From Calonectria ilicicola (Eukaryota > Ascomycota > Sordariomycetes > Hypocreales > Nectriaceae): a stretch of 64,000 nucleotides of DNA. Positions 11,636 through 23,467 of this stretch are shown here, piece after piece. Below the pieces are notes generated by a model, which was not told the origin of the DNA, made no database searches, and saw only the letters and a list, made by a program, of their open reading frames with translations. Position numbers and translations under genes: made by a program. Numbering within the stretch: the first letter of the stretch is position 1; each line of letters starts with the position of its first letter. The DNA is taken from NCBI GenBank assembly GCA_020809705.1, contig CP085826.1, forward strand, positions 3,224,001 to 3,288,000, read 5' to 3'.

Positions 11636-12561
11636 ACTTAGATTAGTAGAATATGGCAAGACAGGATGTATTTGGGTTGTATACAGCCCCTGTTCATAAA
11701 ACCATCTCACCTAAACATATACAGGCGACCATCATCAACATATAGAATGGAATATTAACATATATTTATCCAGCAGTCAACCATTAATGAATTTCCTTTG
11801 AACTTCTAGCCCATGGAAAGATGAGAAAATTCCAATCAAAGTTCAGTTTCTGTTGTTGTATGCCCGCAATTATGTGAAATTGTCTTCACATCACATCAAG
11901 CTTAATTCGGCGCACAACCACAGTCTTGCCAAATCTGCACTCAAGCTTATCAATTTATAATGTCCAGGTACTTTTATGTTTTTAATCATCCTTTCTCTCC
12001 TTGCAAACTAAGTTACAGGTCAAAATAAACCAACTTAAACAGGACATTGCGGTAATACGATACATTTTTGAACAGTTTTCGAAGGCATCGCAAATCACAG
12101 TCGGACTAAATTATGAAGGATCATTATTCGGTTGAATCAATTATACTATAGCTATTCGGATTGAGCCTTGGCTCATAGCTCCAAATTTCTTCTCAGTGGC
12201 CACTGCCACTCATCTTGTCCTTGATATTTAACACACATCCTCCCCGAAATTCCATGAAATTAGAAACACGCTATTACTCCGCGCTTCATAAAAATGCTAT
12301 TTCATTGTTACCATCATCACAGCGTTTGAGGTCCTCCAATCGTGGTTGGCGGGTTGGTAAAGGAGTTCGTCACACCACCCACTACCGTGTATAATAGTTG
12401 CGTTTTAAAAGAAAATAACCACCATAGAAAGGTATCTTGACAGAACTTAAAATCATAAGAGGCCATATAGCATTTGGCCGAAATGCAAGACCGTAGAGTA
12501 AAAGAAAAACATAATGTGTTGAACACGGCCGTGAGTGTTGGGTAGTAGGAAAGGAAGAATC
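11636..12561. other. Intergenic region between convergent genes
   Basis: This 0.9-kb A/T-rich interval separates the 3' ends of RRD2 and the next gene and probably contains both terminator/poly(A) regions. No gene is supported. Confidence 0.6.
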
Positions 12562-14178
12562 CTAGAGTCTTTGATGAAGAGCAAGTCGTTGGACTGGCAT
12601 GGGACCAGTTTCATCCGAATGAAGGGAGTGAGAGAGGGGTTGGCGCAGTCGGCTTGCAGAATGGATGTCAATAAGCATTTCAACAAGAGCCTCGGCATCT
12701 TGGTGAACCTCCGCCAGTTCCTCGGTAGTACAACCAACTCTGCTCATGCTGCCGTCGGGGCGAGGCTTTCGATAAGCCGCAAATACAATACCTCGATCAC
12801 TTCGTCTCATCTTTTCTGGTGCAGATGAGAAGCTAGAATTGATCGAGCTAGCCCTTGAATGCTGTCCAGTGTAAAAGGCACAAGCATATCCACGGGCGAA
12901 TTCATCGGTACATGCATCTTGGTTTCGGTATTCAATCCAACCTGGAGAGCGAAGGATTTTTGCGTGAACACAGGCAGAAATCTGGAAAGGAGATTGTACA
13001 TGTTGAAGGCCGTAAGCGGCAAGGAGGCGTCCAGTCAAGCCACGAGGTGGTTTGGCGGAGAAATCTGAGTCAAAAGAAGCTGAGTCTTCCTCGGGCCCTC
13101 CTATCGGAAGAACAGACATGTCAGGCCAAAGGTTGACGACATACACCAAGTCGAAATTGTACCTGTTGGCAATCCTGGCCGCCTCAAAAGCAGCAGCTGT
13201 GGCAGGGCGGCTGGCGTATGGCGGTGTGAGTGTGAGGAGTGACTGGCGGCGAGGAGGCGCTAAAATGGCGGAGGCGCCAACGTACTCAGAGCTAGACAAC
13301 AATGGGCTTTCAGGTTCTGACTCGGCGATGTCTTCATCTTTTAGATTAAAGAACTCATCAAAGTCTGGTTCCCGAAGCGTAGAGCTGCTCTGTGATACTG
13401 GACTAGCAGACAATGCCAGGCTAGACTGGCTCAGGGGCTTTCCAAGCGTGGCTTGATAAGTCGAGTGACGAAATTGATCATCAATGCTTTTAGATACAAC
13501 TCTCTTTAAAATTTCTATGGACCGGGACTCTTTGAGTCGGCAATCCAGAACGGGAGAGAGGTCTGGAGAAGGGCCTGGAGTAGGAGGCGCTCCAATGGGA
13601 AGGTCAGGTAGCTTCTTATTTTGGAAGTACCGAGGACAGCGAGCGTCATCATCCTCGAGGTCGGAGTTCGGAGGAGTATCCAATCGCTCCAGTTCAGCAT
13701 CTACTTGAAGTTGATGGCTGTGCTGGCTTGAGAGTTCAAATGACATGGTAGGACCGGTGATGGATGAAGCAGGAGAGATTTCACTGCTATGAGTTGGAGG
13801 TCGCGGGAATAGAAAATCGTCAAATCCTTCAAACAGACATTCTTCCTTCAGATATCCCAAGGATGATGTTCTCACCGGCGAATAAGGCAGGCGATAGGAT
13901 TCCGAAGAACAAGTCGAATTCTGAGCCCTGATGGAGATTGATCGTTTGGGAGAAGGATGGTTGATCACTGAAGGCGAACGAACGCTGGGCTGCTTAATTA
14001 TAACCTCTTCTCGAGCTGCCATGCGATTGGCTTTGGGGCGTATGAAGGAAGGAGAAGGAAACTGCTGCTCAGTGACGGGTGGTTGGTGGGTAACAGCTGG
14101 CTCGGTAGGATCGCTAGAGACGGCTGACACCTTCCGTTTGGTGAAGAACCGCTCCAGGCGATCAAAGCCGTTCGCCAT
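12562..14178 (-). CDS. Conserved-looking fungal hypothetical protein
   Basis: A single open frame gives 538 residues starting MANGFDRLERFFTKRK. Residues 1 to about 325 are Ser/Pro-rich and probably disordered. The C-terminal 200 residues look folded: FEAARIANRYNFDLVYVVNLWP, then GRLLAAYGLQHV, SACVHAKILRSPGWIEY, EFARGYACAFYTG, RGIVFAAYRKP and a final helix EDAEALVEMLIDIHSA-like (written here from the reading VHQDAEALVEMLIDIH). The alternation of strands and helices in this part is reminiscent of a divergent GAF-type sensor fold, but I cannot confirm that. No catalytic motif or membrane segment is visible. Function unknown. Confidence 0.8.
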   Translation of the reverse strand: MANGFDRLERFFTKRKVSAVSSDPTEPAVTHQPPVTEQQFPSPSFIRPKANRMAAREEVIIKQPSVRSPSVINHPSPKRSISIRAQNSTCSSESYRLPYSPVRTSSLGYLKEECLFEGFDDFLFPRPPTHSSEISPASSITGPTMSFELSSQHSHQLQVDAELERLDTPPNSDLEDDDARCPRYFQNKKLPDLPIGAPPTPGPSPDLSPVLDCRLKESRSIEILKRVVSKSIDDQFRHSTYQATLGKPLSQSSLALSASPVSQSSSTLREPDFDEFFNLKDEDIAESEPESPLLSSSEYVGASAILAPPRRQSLLTLTPPYASRPATAAAFEAARIANRYNFDLVYVVNLWPDMSVLPIGGPEEDSASFDSDFSAKPPRGLTGRLLAAYGLQHVQSPFQISACVHAKILRSPGWIEYRNQDACTDEFARGYACAFYTGQHSRASSINSSFSSAPEKMRRSDRGIVFAAYRKPRPDGSMSRVGCTTEELAEVHQDAEALVEMLIDIHSASRLRQPLSHSLHSDETGPMPVQRLALHQRL

Positions 14179-14774
14179 TTTGAGTGGTGATGAGGAGACG
14201 AGTAAGCGGATTGGTGTTGCGCAAAACTCCTGTTGAATTTGTGTAAGCAGGAAAGAAGACTAAAAACATGACTTGGTGGGAGGAGCGAAGGTGTCTAGAT
14301 GTTGACGTACCAAGCGCGACGATGTGCGAAGAGTGCAAAAAAAGGTGAGGTCGGGGATAAAATGTGGGTGTTGGGCAGTGAATCACTGTCGGTGAGGAAT
14401 CTCAGATAGTCGATATCGATTAGACTGGGACTGGCACGGGTCGAGTGCTTGACGAGAGGAGTGGGTATATCAGGGAGCGGCGAAATCAGTGCGCAGGAAC
14501 AAGAATATCATGGCCTTGGATGCGGATGTGCTCGATTTCCTCGACCTGTGCAAGGAAGAAGGGCACGAGGATGAAGTTGTACAAGAGGATGGCGGTCCAG
14601 ACGAGAAAGAGAAGATGGCACTGTAATAGTCGAGCAACGCGGATTGGATTCTACGCCGTATTGTACCGCGATGTCTTGGGCTGTGCGCCGTGTTGTCTCC
14701 TGTGGTTAAGCTGCGCGCGGATGAGGGCGATCGGTTGCAGGCGTGCGTGTAAGTGAGCTGCAGGGAGTGCAAGT

Positions 14775-14806
14775 GGGTGCGAGGGTGCGAGGGTGCGAGG
14801 GTGCGA
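14775..14806. repeat. 8-bp tandem repeat, four copies
   Basis: Four perfect copies of GGGTGCGA occur head to tail, followed by a partial fifth unit. It is a simple minisatellite-like array in a non-coding interval. Confidence 0.85.
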
Positions 14807-15674
14807 GGTGTGTGGGCAGTGTGGCGGGGACCGGTGCGAGGCAGGTGCGAAGGGCCGACAAACGAAAGAACGACCGTTGCACACGCGGTGAAGGAGGCGC
14901 TCCGGATAAGCTTTCTCTGGCTGGAATCGAGAGCAGCGACAGAGAAAGAAGGAGAGAAGGCTGGGTGCAGACAGAGACCAGAGAAGGTGAGCTGGCCTGG
15001 TTGAGAAGGTATGTAGGTAGGTAGTATGTATGTCGAAGAATTCCGCCGCCTAGCAATGCAATAAACAGGAACAAGAACTGAGACGCATGAGGATTTCCTT
15101 TCTCTCAACGGAGCAACCAGGCCGTTTCTCGGGGGCCCAAGGGAGCCTTTAAGCATCGCCGCGAGAATGCCACTGCCGTGCGCCGAGACGTTGGAGGGGG
15201 GAACGCAGGTGGCTGCTGCGGCGCAGGGATGGATGACTGCATCCTGGGATTTTCTCACTGGCGCACCCTTCACAGGCCATTGTGCAGCACATTCTCCCTA
15301 GCTTTGCTTCGTCTCTGTCTCGCAGCGCCTATGGGGCCCGACCGAGACATGGCTACCTACTTGCGCAGCCTGCATCTGGCCTCACTGGATGCATACACCC
15401 CAAACCGGGGCGGCCTGGAACCAAGGCGAGCAAATCTCACACTCAACCCAGGCCAGGCCAGGCCTGAACGCGCCATAGTGTGTCTTCCCCTTCTGCCCTG
15501 CAACCAGATTTGTTGCCAGGAGGTTGATGTCGGTTTCTCTTTGTCTCTTTTCTCTGCCTCTCCCCCGCCGCCTCCCACACGGACGGCCTTGCCATTTGCC
15601 ATTGTCCCTCCCTCACCCACCCGCCACAGACGTGATCTATCTCATCCCTAGCTAAGCTAGTCAGTCCGTACATC

Positions 15675-15720
15675 GGGCGTTAGCACTCCGGACGTTAGCA
15701 CTTCAGGCGTTAGCGGGGCG
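15675..15720. repeat. Degenerate GCGTTAGC-type repeat, three units
   Basis: Three imperfect units share the core (A/G)CGTTAGC: the first two continue ACTCCGG and ACTTCAG, the third continues GGGGCGG. They are spaced 15-16 bp apart. Confidence 0.65.
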
Positions 15721-17718
15721 GAAGGAAGCGCATAGCAAGCTTCTGCCACTCTATGTCATGGCTGGGTCCTCTAATGCAAGGAGCCCGCCTGGGTGGCCCT
15801 AGCGGACGTCCTGGCTGATGGCTTGTTTCCACCCCGCGATACAATCCCTTGTCCAGACGCTCTCAGTGGGTGGGCAGCTTGCTTTTGGTTCCTTTGCGAC
15901 CTGCTCCATCGTTCCCGTAGCGTGGCTGTCAAGGTTATCCGTTGTCGTCCTGGGCCAGAATCTGACGGGGGTGGCAGTACTACGGGCGCCACTTTATGAG
16001 TGGACGTCAGGACTGAGACCAACGCATCGCATACCACCTTGACTAGACGCAACACCTAACATTCCGCCTGAGAGGGGGGCACGCTTTCCGGTTATCTCTC
16101 GCTGCTATCAGATTCAGTGCTCTGCCCAGGCGTCCCATAGCCAATATTAGTCGTCAAAGAAACGCCTAGAGCCTTTTGCGCGACCGGACAACCAATGCGC
16201 ACCCAGGCGCGGTGCTCTCCCCTCACAATCAGCTTCTAGACGTCTTCCACCCATCCGTAGGGATTGAGACCTAGCAGCCCTATGTTCAAAGAAGAAAGCA
16301 ACGGTTAAATGGAGACAGCTTGCAGTCTCTGTGTCTAACGTGCCATGGTACGTTCGCGGCGATAGCGCCCACCTGCTTGAGTGCGGCTCCCGCCTGAAGC
16401 GGCAAATTCAAGATTCGCCCCTCATTCCCTGGGTCTTGGTCTGCCGCTAGCCTTTGGTTACAGCTCATACGTAATATACTACAGTATGAGCTTCGCTAGG
16501 TTGGGCATCGATACGACCAAACTGAGATGGTCGCATCTGTGTTTAACAAATCAAGGCAAAAGAGTGCCACCCGGCTCTGGACTTCAACCACACCGGCGCC
16601 CTCTGAGCACCGGCACGGGACCAGAGAAGCAATGACAGAAACGGTGACTCCAAATTACATGTCGGTTTCGTCACATGGGATAGCTGCCAACGTCTAAGCT
16701 GCCGCCAGGTGTTCGACGGCTTCACAAGAAAAAATAAAGAGATAGGTCAGTCAGCAGAGAGTTTGGCCACGAGCACATACGACCGACGGGGGTCTGCCCA
16801 AAAAGAAAAGCTACATACTAGCTCTGCGAGAGCTGTCACTTACATGCAACCCCCCATGGCGCGGGAGGGGAGCTCCAGCCGAAGCGATGCGTTGCACCTA
16901 GGGCACGCTATTCGAGGGTGGCTTGCGTGGTTACATAACCATCCACCAGCTAGCTGGCGCACGTCAAGCATTGCACAACATGAACGCCCTTTAGGACTTG
17001 TGCATACACTCTACTCTAGCTTTTAGCTGTGACTTGGTTTGCATCATCCTTTTGTTTATCCACTTGCCCGTGTCCCAAGACCCTTCCTGCCTCGTCCCAG
17101 CCCCTTGGGAGCACAAGCAGCCCTTAACCACACCAGCAGCCCATTGGTAGATCATTGCTCGGAACAACCATGGGTCCATGCTCACATCAGAGACGGGTGC
17201 TCGCTCGTACATCCGACCCGTCGTCCGCGTACAATCACACCGGACGGATGCTGCTGCCGCAGCATGATTCCGTCCCGTTCATAGCTTCACCTGAGTTACC
17301 GCTCTTCGTTCAAAGGATACCGGCAAACCACCCCAGAAAGGACTCGGATTTGGCAATCTAGTAGAGTTCGAGTCCGCGAGCCAAGACGAAACGATGCCTG
17401 GCAAGCATGGGTTTGGCACAGAAGCAAACATATTGTCCCAAGGACTCGAGACACTGCCATCAGACCGTGTCTGATTACAGTGGTTCATCCCTGAGTCCCC
17501 TGCCCCACGTTTCAAGGCTTTCTCCCACAAAAACGTGTTGAAACACGGCTGTAAATTGATATTATCTGTCGTAGAGACAATACGACCTAGCTTGCGCCTC
17601 GCTCGCGCGCATGGCGTTGCGACCTGTTGCAAATGGCCATCAGGCCCAAGCCTGTCAATCGGCTCTCATCCGCCATGAGGAGAGATGGGGTTCTTACACT
17701 TCCCTTGCTGCTGCAACT

Positions 17719-17744
17719 CCGCCACGTTAGGTCTAACGTGGCGG
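17719..17744. repeat. Perfect inverted repeat, 12-bp arms
   Basis: CCGCCACGTTAG and its exact reverse complement CTAACGTGGCGG are separated by only GT. The 26-bp palindrome sits in a gene-free interval and could form a tight hairpin or be a symmetric protein-binding site. No neighbouring gene explains it. Confidence 0.85.
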
Positions 17745-19639
17745 GGGTATCATATTGCTTCTTTTGTTTCCCATGGCTGATCCCATTGGCCCCAGCTTTG
17801 TGGTCAGCGAGGATGCATTGGCCCCGCTTCTCTTGGCCCTGTATCTGACCGCTCATCTTTTGTGAGCAAAAAAAGAACAGAAAAAAAACAAAACCTGCTG
17901 TGCTTCAAAGGCCATTTCCCCTCTCTGGCCCCTCTTCTTACCCATCCTACTGCATCATCGGTTGCGGGCTGTGGAGTACTGTCCCCGTTTGCGCTGAATT
18001 AGGGAGTAAATGGCGGTGGCAAAGCTGGAGAGCTGCGAGTTGTCATGCAGGCTTACCATGACAATCGCTCGCTTTGATGGCAGGACCAGCACTTATTTCC
18101 ATGACATCCGGAAAAAAAAGACACATTCGAACTCAGCCAAGAATTCCCACGGTATATTGAAATGAATATAGATACAAAGCACTAAAACTTTAATTATTTG
18201 CAACAATCAAGATACAAGATGGCGCTGTATCGTGGTTGGGGTTGATGGTGTGGGGAAGTGGCAGGCAAGTTACGCAAGTGGCCGCGATCTAGTCCACTTG
18301 GATTTCGCTCACTCCGAAGCCATCAACTATCAGATGTCATATAATGCTTGTCTCGATGCTTTTGGGAATCAGATTTCTCGAGCTGTTCCTCTATCGGTTA
18401 AACCATGATTCATGAGACAACGTGGGCCCCCTCCCAGTGGGTTCAGAGCAGCGGGTTCAAAGTCAAAGCTGGCCCCCTTGCTTTTTATAATTCGGCCTTT
18501 TGCCAGAGCGGACGTTTGTTTGCACCCATTTTGAGGTGTCACCCAGGAGGAGCGGTTGGTGTCTCATTGCTCCGTTCGGGGTTTCTCTCATGGCTGATTA
18601 CGAGAGACTGCGAGGGATGGGGAGAGGCAACCATTCAGCACCCTGCAACATCGACTTTTTGCCATTTTGGGGAACCCCTTGCCTTCCAACACCCCCCTCC
18701 AGCATCGCTTATCTGGGGTCCGTCGAGAGGCGCCGGGCGCCCACACAGGCAAAATCCAAGACCTCTTTCCAAACTGGACAGCACAGTGTAGATCGTGATG
18801 CCTTTTTAACGTGGTGTCGTGTGCTTTCTGGCATGTCTTTGCAGTCTTCAACAGCTCTCTGAGCTGCATTGGCTTCGGCACCATTGCCGGAACACCACCT
18901 CCAATATGTTTCTTCCATATGCACACACATGATAAGATCCTCTCTTGCCACCTCCCACCCGGTCCCGAAGCAGCACTACGCTCCCAGCTTCAAAATCTCG
19001 GCTCCTGTACTTTCCTGTCCTACTAAACACATCCCCCCTGTCATACCATCTCTGCTTTCCCTATCGGGCGCAGCGAGCATGAAGGCTCTCGCTGCCTGCC
19101 GTGGCACTCGACGAGCAAGACATGGTCTTAATATGCGGAGGCCATTTTTCTTTTCTTTCCCCAGGAAAGCTCAGCCATACATGGGGGGGAGAATAAATGA
19201 GGTTTCTGCTCCTTTCTCCAGACACCTCCCGGGCCACATCCCATTCGGCGGGAGGTAATGATCGAGAACGGCGAGGCGGGGGCTAAGTGCGAACAGACAC
19301 GCACTATTGACATGTCACATCTCTGCGGGCGTGAGGAGGATGGAGTAGGCTATTGAAAACTATCCGAAACGGAAAAAACAATTAAGAAGAAAGGAAAATG
19401 CGCCATGTGCTCGATGAACACACCCACGAGTTTCCCATGGGGTAACGCTGCCTTCCTGGAGATTCCATGTTGCATACACTGACGCAGCGATTGAGGGTTT
19501 GTTCCGCCCCCAACAAGACTGTTTCGATATCTCAGTTTTGCACCGCGTCACATTTGAGTCTCTGTTGCAATATCTCCCGTCTCATGCAGAATCATGCAGT
19601 CTCTGACACTGTCACCCCAGACTCCCCCTCCCCTACAAC

Positions 19640-19710
19640 ATAACATACACATGCACATAGATACACACATACACGCACACGCACACACACGCACGCACAC
19701 ACACACCTCA
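19640..19710. repeat. CA-rich simple repeat
   Basis: An imperfect (CA)n tract with interruptions (ACACATACACGCACAC type) runs through this stretch. It is a low-complexity microsatellite and is probably non-coding. Confidence 0.8.
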
Positions 19711-21121
19711 CTAACACTCGCCTCGCACACGCCCATCCCTGTTCTGTCCTCCCCCCAAGCCATTTACTTCTCGCACTCCCCCAGATTTCGCTCCATCTCG
19801 GAACCCATTGGCTCCGATAGTGCCGATCGGGGGGGTCACAGCAAGCTCGAGACATGCTGGATCTGGCAAAAGGGTTCGGTGGGACAAGGATGATGCCTGA
19901 GCAGCACGAACGACGATCTGGACCCATGGGGTGCTTGCTTGACCTACCTGCAAGCTGCATGTCGGCACAGGCTCCTTGCCGCCGATGGGGCGGACGAAAT
20001 TCATTGGGCTTGATGTCATTTGATTTGTTTTTCAATAATCCCTTGCGCAAAAATGGGAAGGGGGGAAGCATTGTGGACTTGCCGAGCTGCTGTCTGAATC
20101 TCAGTTCCAGCATTGAAAATTTTCAGGGTCCCTGACGCCGTTTTACTTTACTCGCATCCACGAGGTAAAGCGTAGATCAGGGCTCTCTTTGCCTCTGTAG
20201 TTCGTCCCATCTTCTGCTGGTCGACCTCATCTCACCCTCCCTTGAATATCCATGTGGGAGGCGGATATTCCCGCCCAGGTGGCCTCTCACATCGCCCGCC
20301 AATGCCTCCTAGACTCTGCTTTTAGGGAGGGTGCCCTTCCCTCCTTAGACACTCGCTGCGAGGAAAGGTCAGATCTTCCCGTCGCTAATGTTGCAAAAAA
20401 GCTCGCCGTGTCAAATTCTGTCTGTGACCCCACGCCCAAGTCCCCTTTATTAAGATCCTCGTTTACTGCGCAGTTGTCTCTTCGAAATTACAAGGCTCAG
20501 CCGCTTTTTTTATCCATCCCCTTAGGATTAATTTGCTTTTTCCTTTTGGGTCCGGCAGGCCGCGGCGGGAGCTAATAGCTTCTTTGTGTCACTTTAACCT
20601 CATCTTCAATCTCCTATTTCTTTCTCGTGGTATTCTCTTGCCGCCCAAGTCTAACCCACTCCCCAAAAGCATCTAAGTCAACACGCAGAATCAAATTTCA
20701 AGGCAATATTAGGATCATCTACCCTCGCAGAACTCGCACCAAGTGGAAGCAGCGACAGTCTGGTCGGTTGTGGCTTGCGACAAAAACGGTGGTAAGCGAA
20801 GCCTTACTGCACGGGACAAACGTGATTTTTGCATGGTATTGGTCTCAACGCTGTGAAGAACTGAGTACCTCATCCTAATTGAAATTAAATTTGCAAAAAT
20901 CCCATCTTTTTTCTCCAGCTTTCCATCGAATGTCTTGGCTCCTTTGTTGAGACGCAAGACTTGGACTATTTTGAGGTGTCATCACGGCGGGCCAAGCCGT
21001 CACCCGTCTTATCAAAGGACTGTTGTTTCCGGCCACGTATGCCGCTCAATACTGAGATGTTTTTTATTAATCACAATTTCAGGCATCTTTAAACTAATTC
21101 TCACGAGTTTAGTCTTCTCAT

Positions 21122-21323
21122 TACAATACAGCCACCCCTTAGAAGATTGTGTGCATGTGACTTCTTCACCTTCAACACTCCATCACTCGACTGCCCTGAA
21201 ACATCAATTTCGTATTACATGAAATAAATAAGTAATAAACTTTTTATATCTAAATTATTTATTTATTTATGAATTGGTTGGAAGAGGGCGGGGAAAAGTC
21301 CAATCTTTCAAGAATCCTTGCTG
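21122..21323. mobile_element. Short terminal-inverted-repeat element, copy A (MITE-like)
   Basis: The left end TACAATACAGCCACCCCTTA continues into GAAGATTGTG and matches the left end of copy C at 50206. The right end CAATCTTTCAAGAATCCTTG is a degenerate version of the right end shared with copies B, C and D. The centre (21223-21271) is A/T-rich with AAATAAATAAG on one side and ATTTATTTATTTATG on the other, giving a partly self-complementary core. No coding capacity. It ends 53 bp beyond the stop codon of the NAD(P)H-hydrate dehydratase gene. Confidence 0.5.
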
Positions 21324-21343
21324 TGTGTGTGTGTGTGTGTGTT
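21322..21343. repeat. TG dinucleotide microsatellite
   Basis: About ten TG units in a row directly follow the right end of inverted-repeat copy A. Confidence 0.9.
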
Positions 21344-21375
21344 CCTAATCTAGTTCTTTGACAGAGCTTCAGAAT

Positions 21376-22638
21376 CTAGAGTCTAGACCCACCAGCATCC
21401 TCATCAACATCTCCAAACAGATTGAGAAATGCCGTGTGTACCTCTTCAGTCAAATCACTAGCCTGGAGGCTGCGTCCTTTCTTTTCAAACGCCAACCGTG
21501 AGCATTCCTAATGTGATTGTCAGCACATGCCGGTTCATTATTCCAGGCAAACACAAAAGGTTCAGTTGAGACTGGATTCAGAAACTCACTCTCGTAATAG
21601 CACTTCCACCAAAAGCCGCGAGCCCAAATGACTCATGTTCTCCAATTGACTCATTTCCAATCTCCCACAGGCCGTCCAAGTAGGCCTTTCTCCAACCCAG
21701 AAACGTAGCCAAGGCACCTGTCAATGTGTCGCCCTGACCTCCGCTTCTTTTCCTTCCGCCTCGAAGATCAACTGTGAGCGTAGTCTCGCCATTGGAGATG
21801 TAATCAACCCTCCCCTTCTGAACAATCGTTACTCCTTGGAGAGCTTTAGCAAGTGCTTCCACTCTTGCCGTGTCACCTGCATTCTCGTCCGCCTTGACAT
21901 TCAGTGCCTCGCACAATCGTCCGAACTCGACAATGTTTGGTGTCAGCACCGCATTTGTATAGCCTTTCACAAGCGTAGGGTCCTTTTGCACGACTAGTAA
22001 GGCATCGGCATCCATGACAATTGGCATGTTTCTTTCCCTCGCGGCACGGACAACACGGGCCACGGTAGCCTGCATGAGAGGATCACGGCCCAGACCGGGT
22101 CCAACAACGAGGACATGAAGACGAGGCAACATATCAATGACGCGAGCAGCTATGTGTTCAGGGTCACTCTCAGGATTCTTGGCCTGTGAGGACGTTTTAG
22201 ATTCAAGAGAAGCAAGAGCCGATGGCGTCTGGCGCATCAAAGGATGAACCATGAGGTTTGGAGAGTAAGTCTTGATGACGGCAGCGGCGGCCGGGGTGCA
22301 AATGACATGCGACTACATCTTGTCAGCGGCAAGCGACATATGAGGGGATTCAGCCATGTCCAAAGGCAAACCACCGTACCATATCGCATCCTAGTCTCGC
22401 ACTAGCCATGGCGGAAAAATAGGGCGCTCCTGTATAATCCTCGCTGCCTCCAATAACAGCCACTCTCCCCAGCTGACCTGTGTTCGTCAGTCTCCAACGT
22501 TGGCGCTAGTGGGGGGGATAAGAGCACCGACGAACCCTTGTGGAATCGCTCCAGCATTGGCGGAATCATCCGCTGGATCTTGCTAAGAACATCCTTTGTC
22601 TTGGCTGACATTTCAAGTGGCGTGTCGTTGGTCCGCAT
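21376..22638 (-). CDS. ATP-dependent (S)-NAD(P)H-hydrate dehydratase
   Basis: Exons on the minus strand are 22638-22536, 22477-22380, 22312-21590 and 21507-21376, giving 351 residues. Introns are 58, 67 and 82 nt. The enzyme repairs damaged, hydrated NADH/NADPH using ATP (YjeF C-terminal, ribokinase-like fold). Family landmarks in order: [15 protein letters not shown] joined to [20 protein letters not shown] across intron 1, [16 protein letters not shown] across intron 2, [29 protein letters not shown], and [17 protein letters not shown] with the catalytic-type Asp near residue 262. The last exon supplies the expected C-terminus [19 protein letters not shown]. The intron 1 donor is GTTCGT, which is weak, but it restores the exact family frame. 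Two inverted-repeat elements bracket the gene. Confidence 0.92.
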
Positions 22639-22791
22639 TGCAAAAGCAGTCAATCCTGAAAGCGCTTGTTGAGGGGTGCAAGTACCAGGTTCAGTGGATT
22701 TCCGAGGCTCATGCAGGTGGGGTGATGAGGTTGGAGGGGGATGCAGTTAGCAGCACAATTGAACTACGCGGCTAACAGAACAGCAGCCAAA

Positions 22792-22990
22792 TACAACGCA
22801 CCCTCTACTAGTTTTTCTCAAAATCCTTCTACTAATTTTTAAGGGGAAAGGCTACATAAATAAATAAATTATTTTATATATAAAGTTTTATAATTTTATT
22901 TATTTATTTTTTCTGCTATCAAGATTGGCGAGGTAGCTGGGTTCTAACAGACGAAGATGTCATATAAGCACATTCTTTCAAGAATTGTAC
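22792..22990. mobile_element. Short terminal-inverted-repeat element, copy B (MITE-like)
   Basis: The left end TACAACGCACCCTCTACTAG is a diverged match to copy C. The right end ATTCTTTCAAGAATTGTAC matches copies C and D. The centre at 22855-22910 has TAAATAAATAAATTA opposed by ATTTATTTATTTT. It lies 154 bp upstream of the start codon of the dehydratase gene. No coding capacity. Confidence 0.45.
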
Positions 22991-23467
22991 TTTAGTAAAA
23001 TGGGAGGGGAAATCGTGAGAACTGGCATTTGACATCTTCATAACGATGGTGTGGAAATCGGTCTATCACACATATAAATAATAAAAAAACATCTAAGATG
23101 CATTCATCAATTCATAATTTCACAGGTGGGACAGCTTCATGCTGCATACATATATAACTAACACCAGCTCCGACATCGCTGTGCCCGCGCTAGCAGCTGC
23201 ATGTAAATACTAATATCACAGGAAGTAGTAGTGGCACATAATTATTTGAACAAAAGGAATCGAGGGCGTTCATTGAGTTTTTAGCTCTATTTTACAAGTG
23301 GCAATGCGACAGACGAATCTCCCTCAACTCATCCTGTCGCTCCGTCAGGCGCAACCCCTCGACTTTTCCCTCCTGTCGAGAGAAAAACAACTACAGTACT
23401 TCGGTATAGACAGCAGTATCCCCAAAAGCCCCCGTTACGCTCCGCACAAGACGCTTTTGATTAGTAT
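22991..23467. other. Intergenic A/T-rich spacer
   Basis: This 477-bp stretch is the likely 3' UTR and terminator region of the ATP synthase alpha gene. No gene is visible. Confidence 0.55.

Larger units (their letters stand above)
14179..21121. other. 7-kb gene-free interval
   Basis: No frame here resembles a known protein or joins across plausible introns. The interval holds an 8-bp tandem repeat (14775-14806), a degenerate 15-16-bp repeat (15675-15720), a perfect palindrome (17719-17744) and a CA-rich tract (about 19640-19710). The first kilobase is the upstream region of the 538-residue gene. The frame at 14470-15273 is Ser/His/Pro-biased and not convincing. Decayed transposon sequence is possible but not shown. 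Confidence 0.5.

Noticed and set aside
14470..15273. 267-residue minus-strand frame
   Set aside because: Compositionally biased (Ser, Pro, His, Arg), overlaps simple repeats, no plausible fold or family; likely leader DNA.
17341..17400. tRNA-like B-box sequence GTTCGAGTCC
   Set aside because: Flanking bases do not form a T stem and no cloverleaf or A box is found at the right distance.
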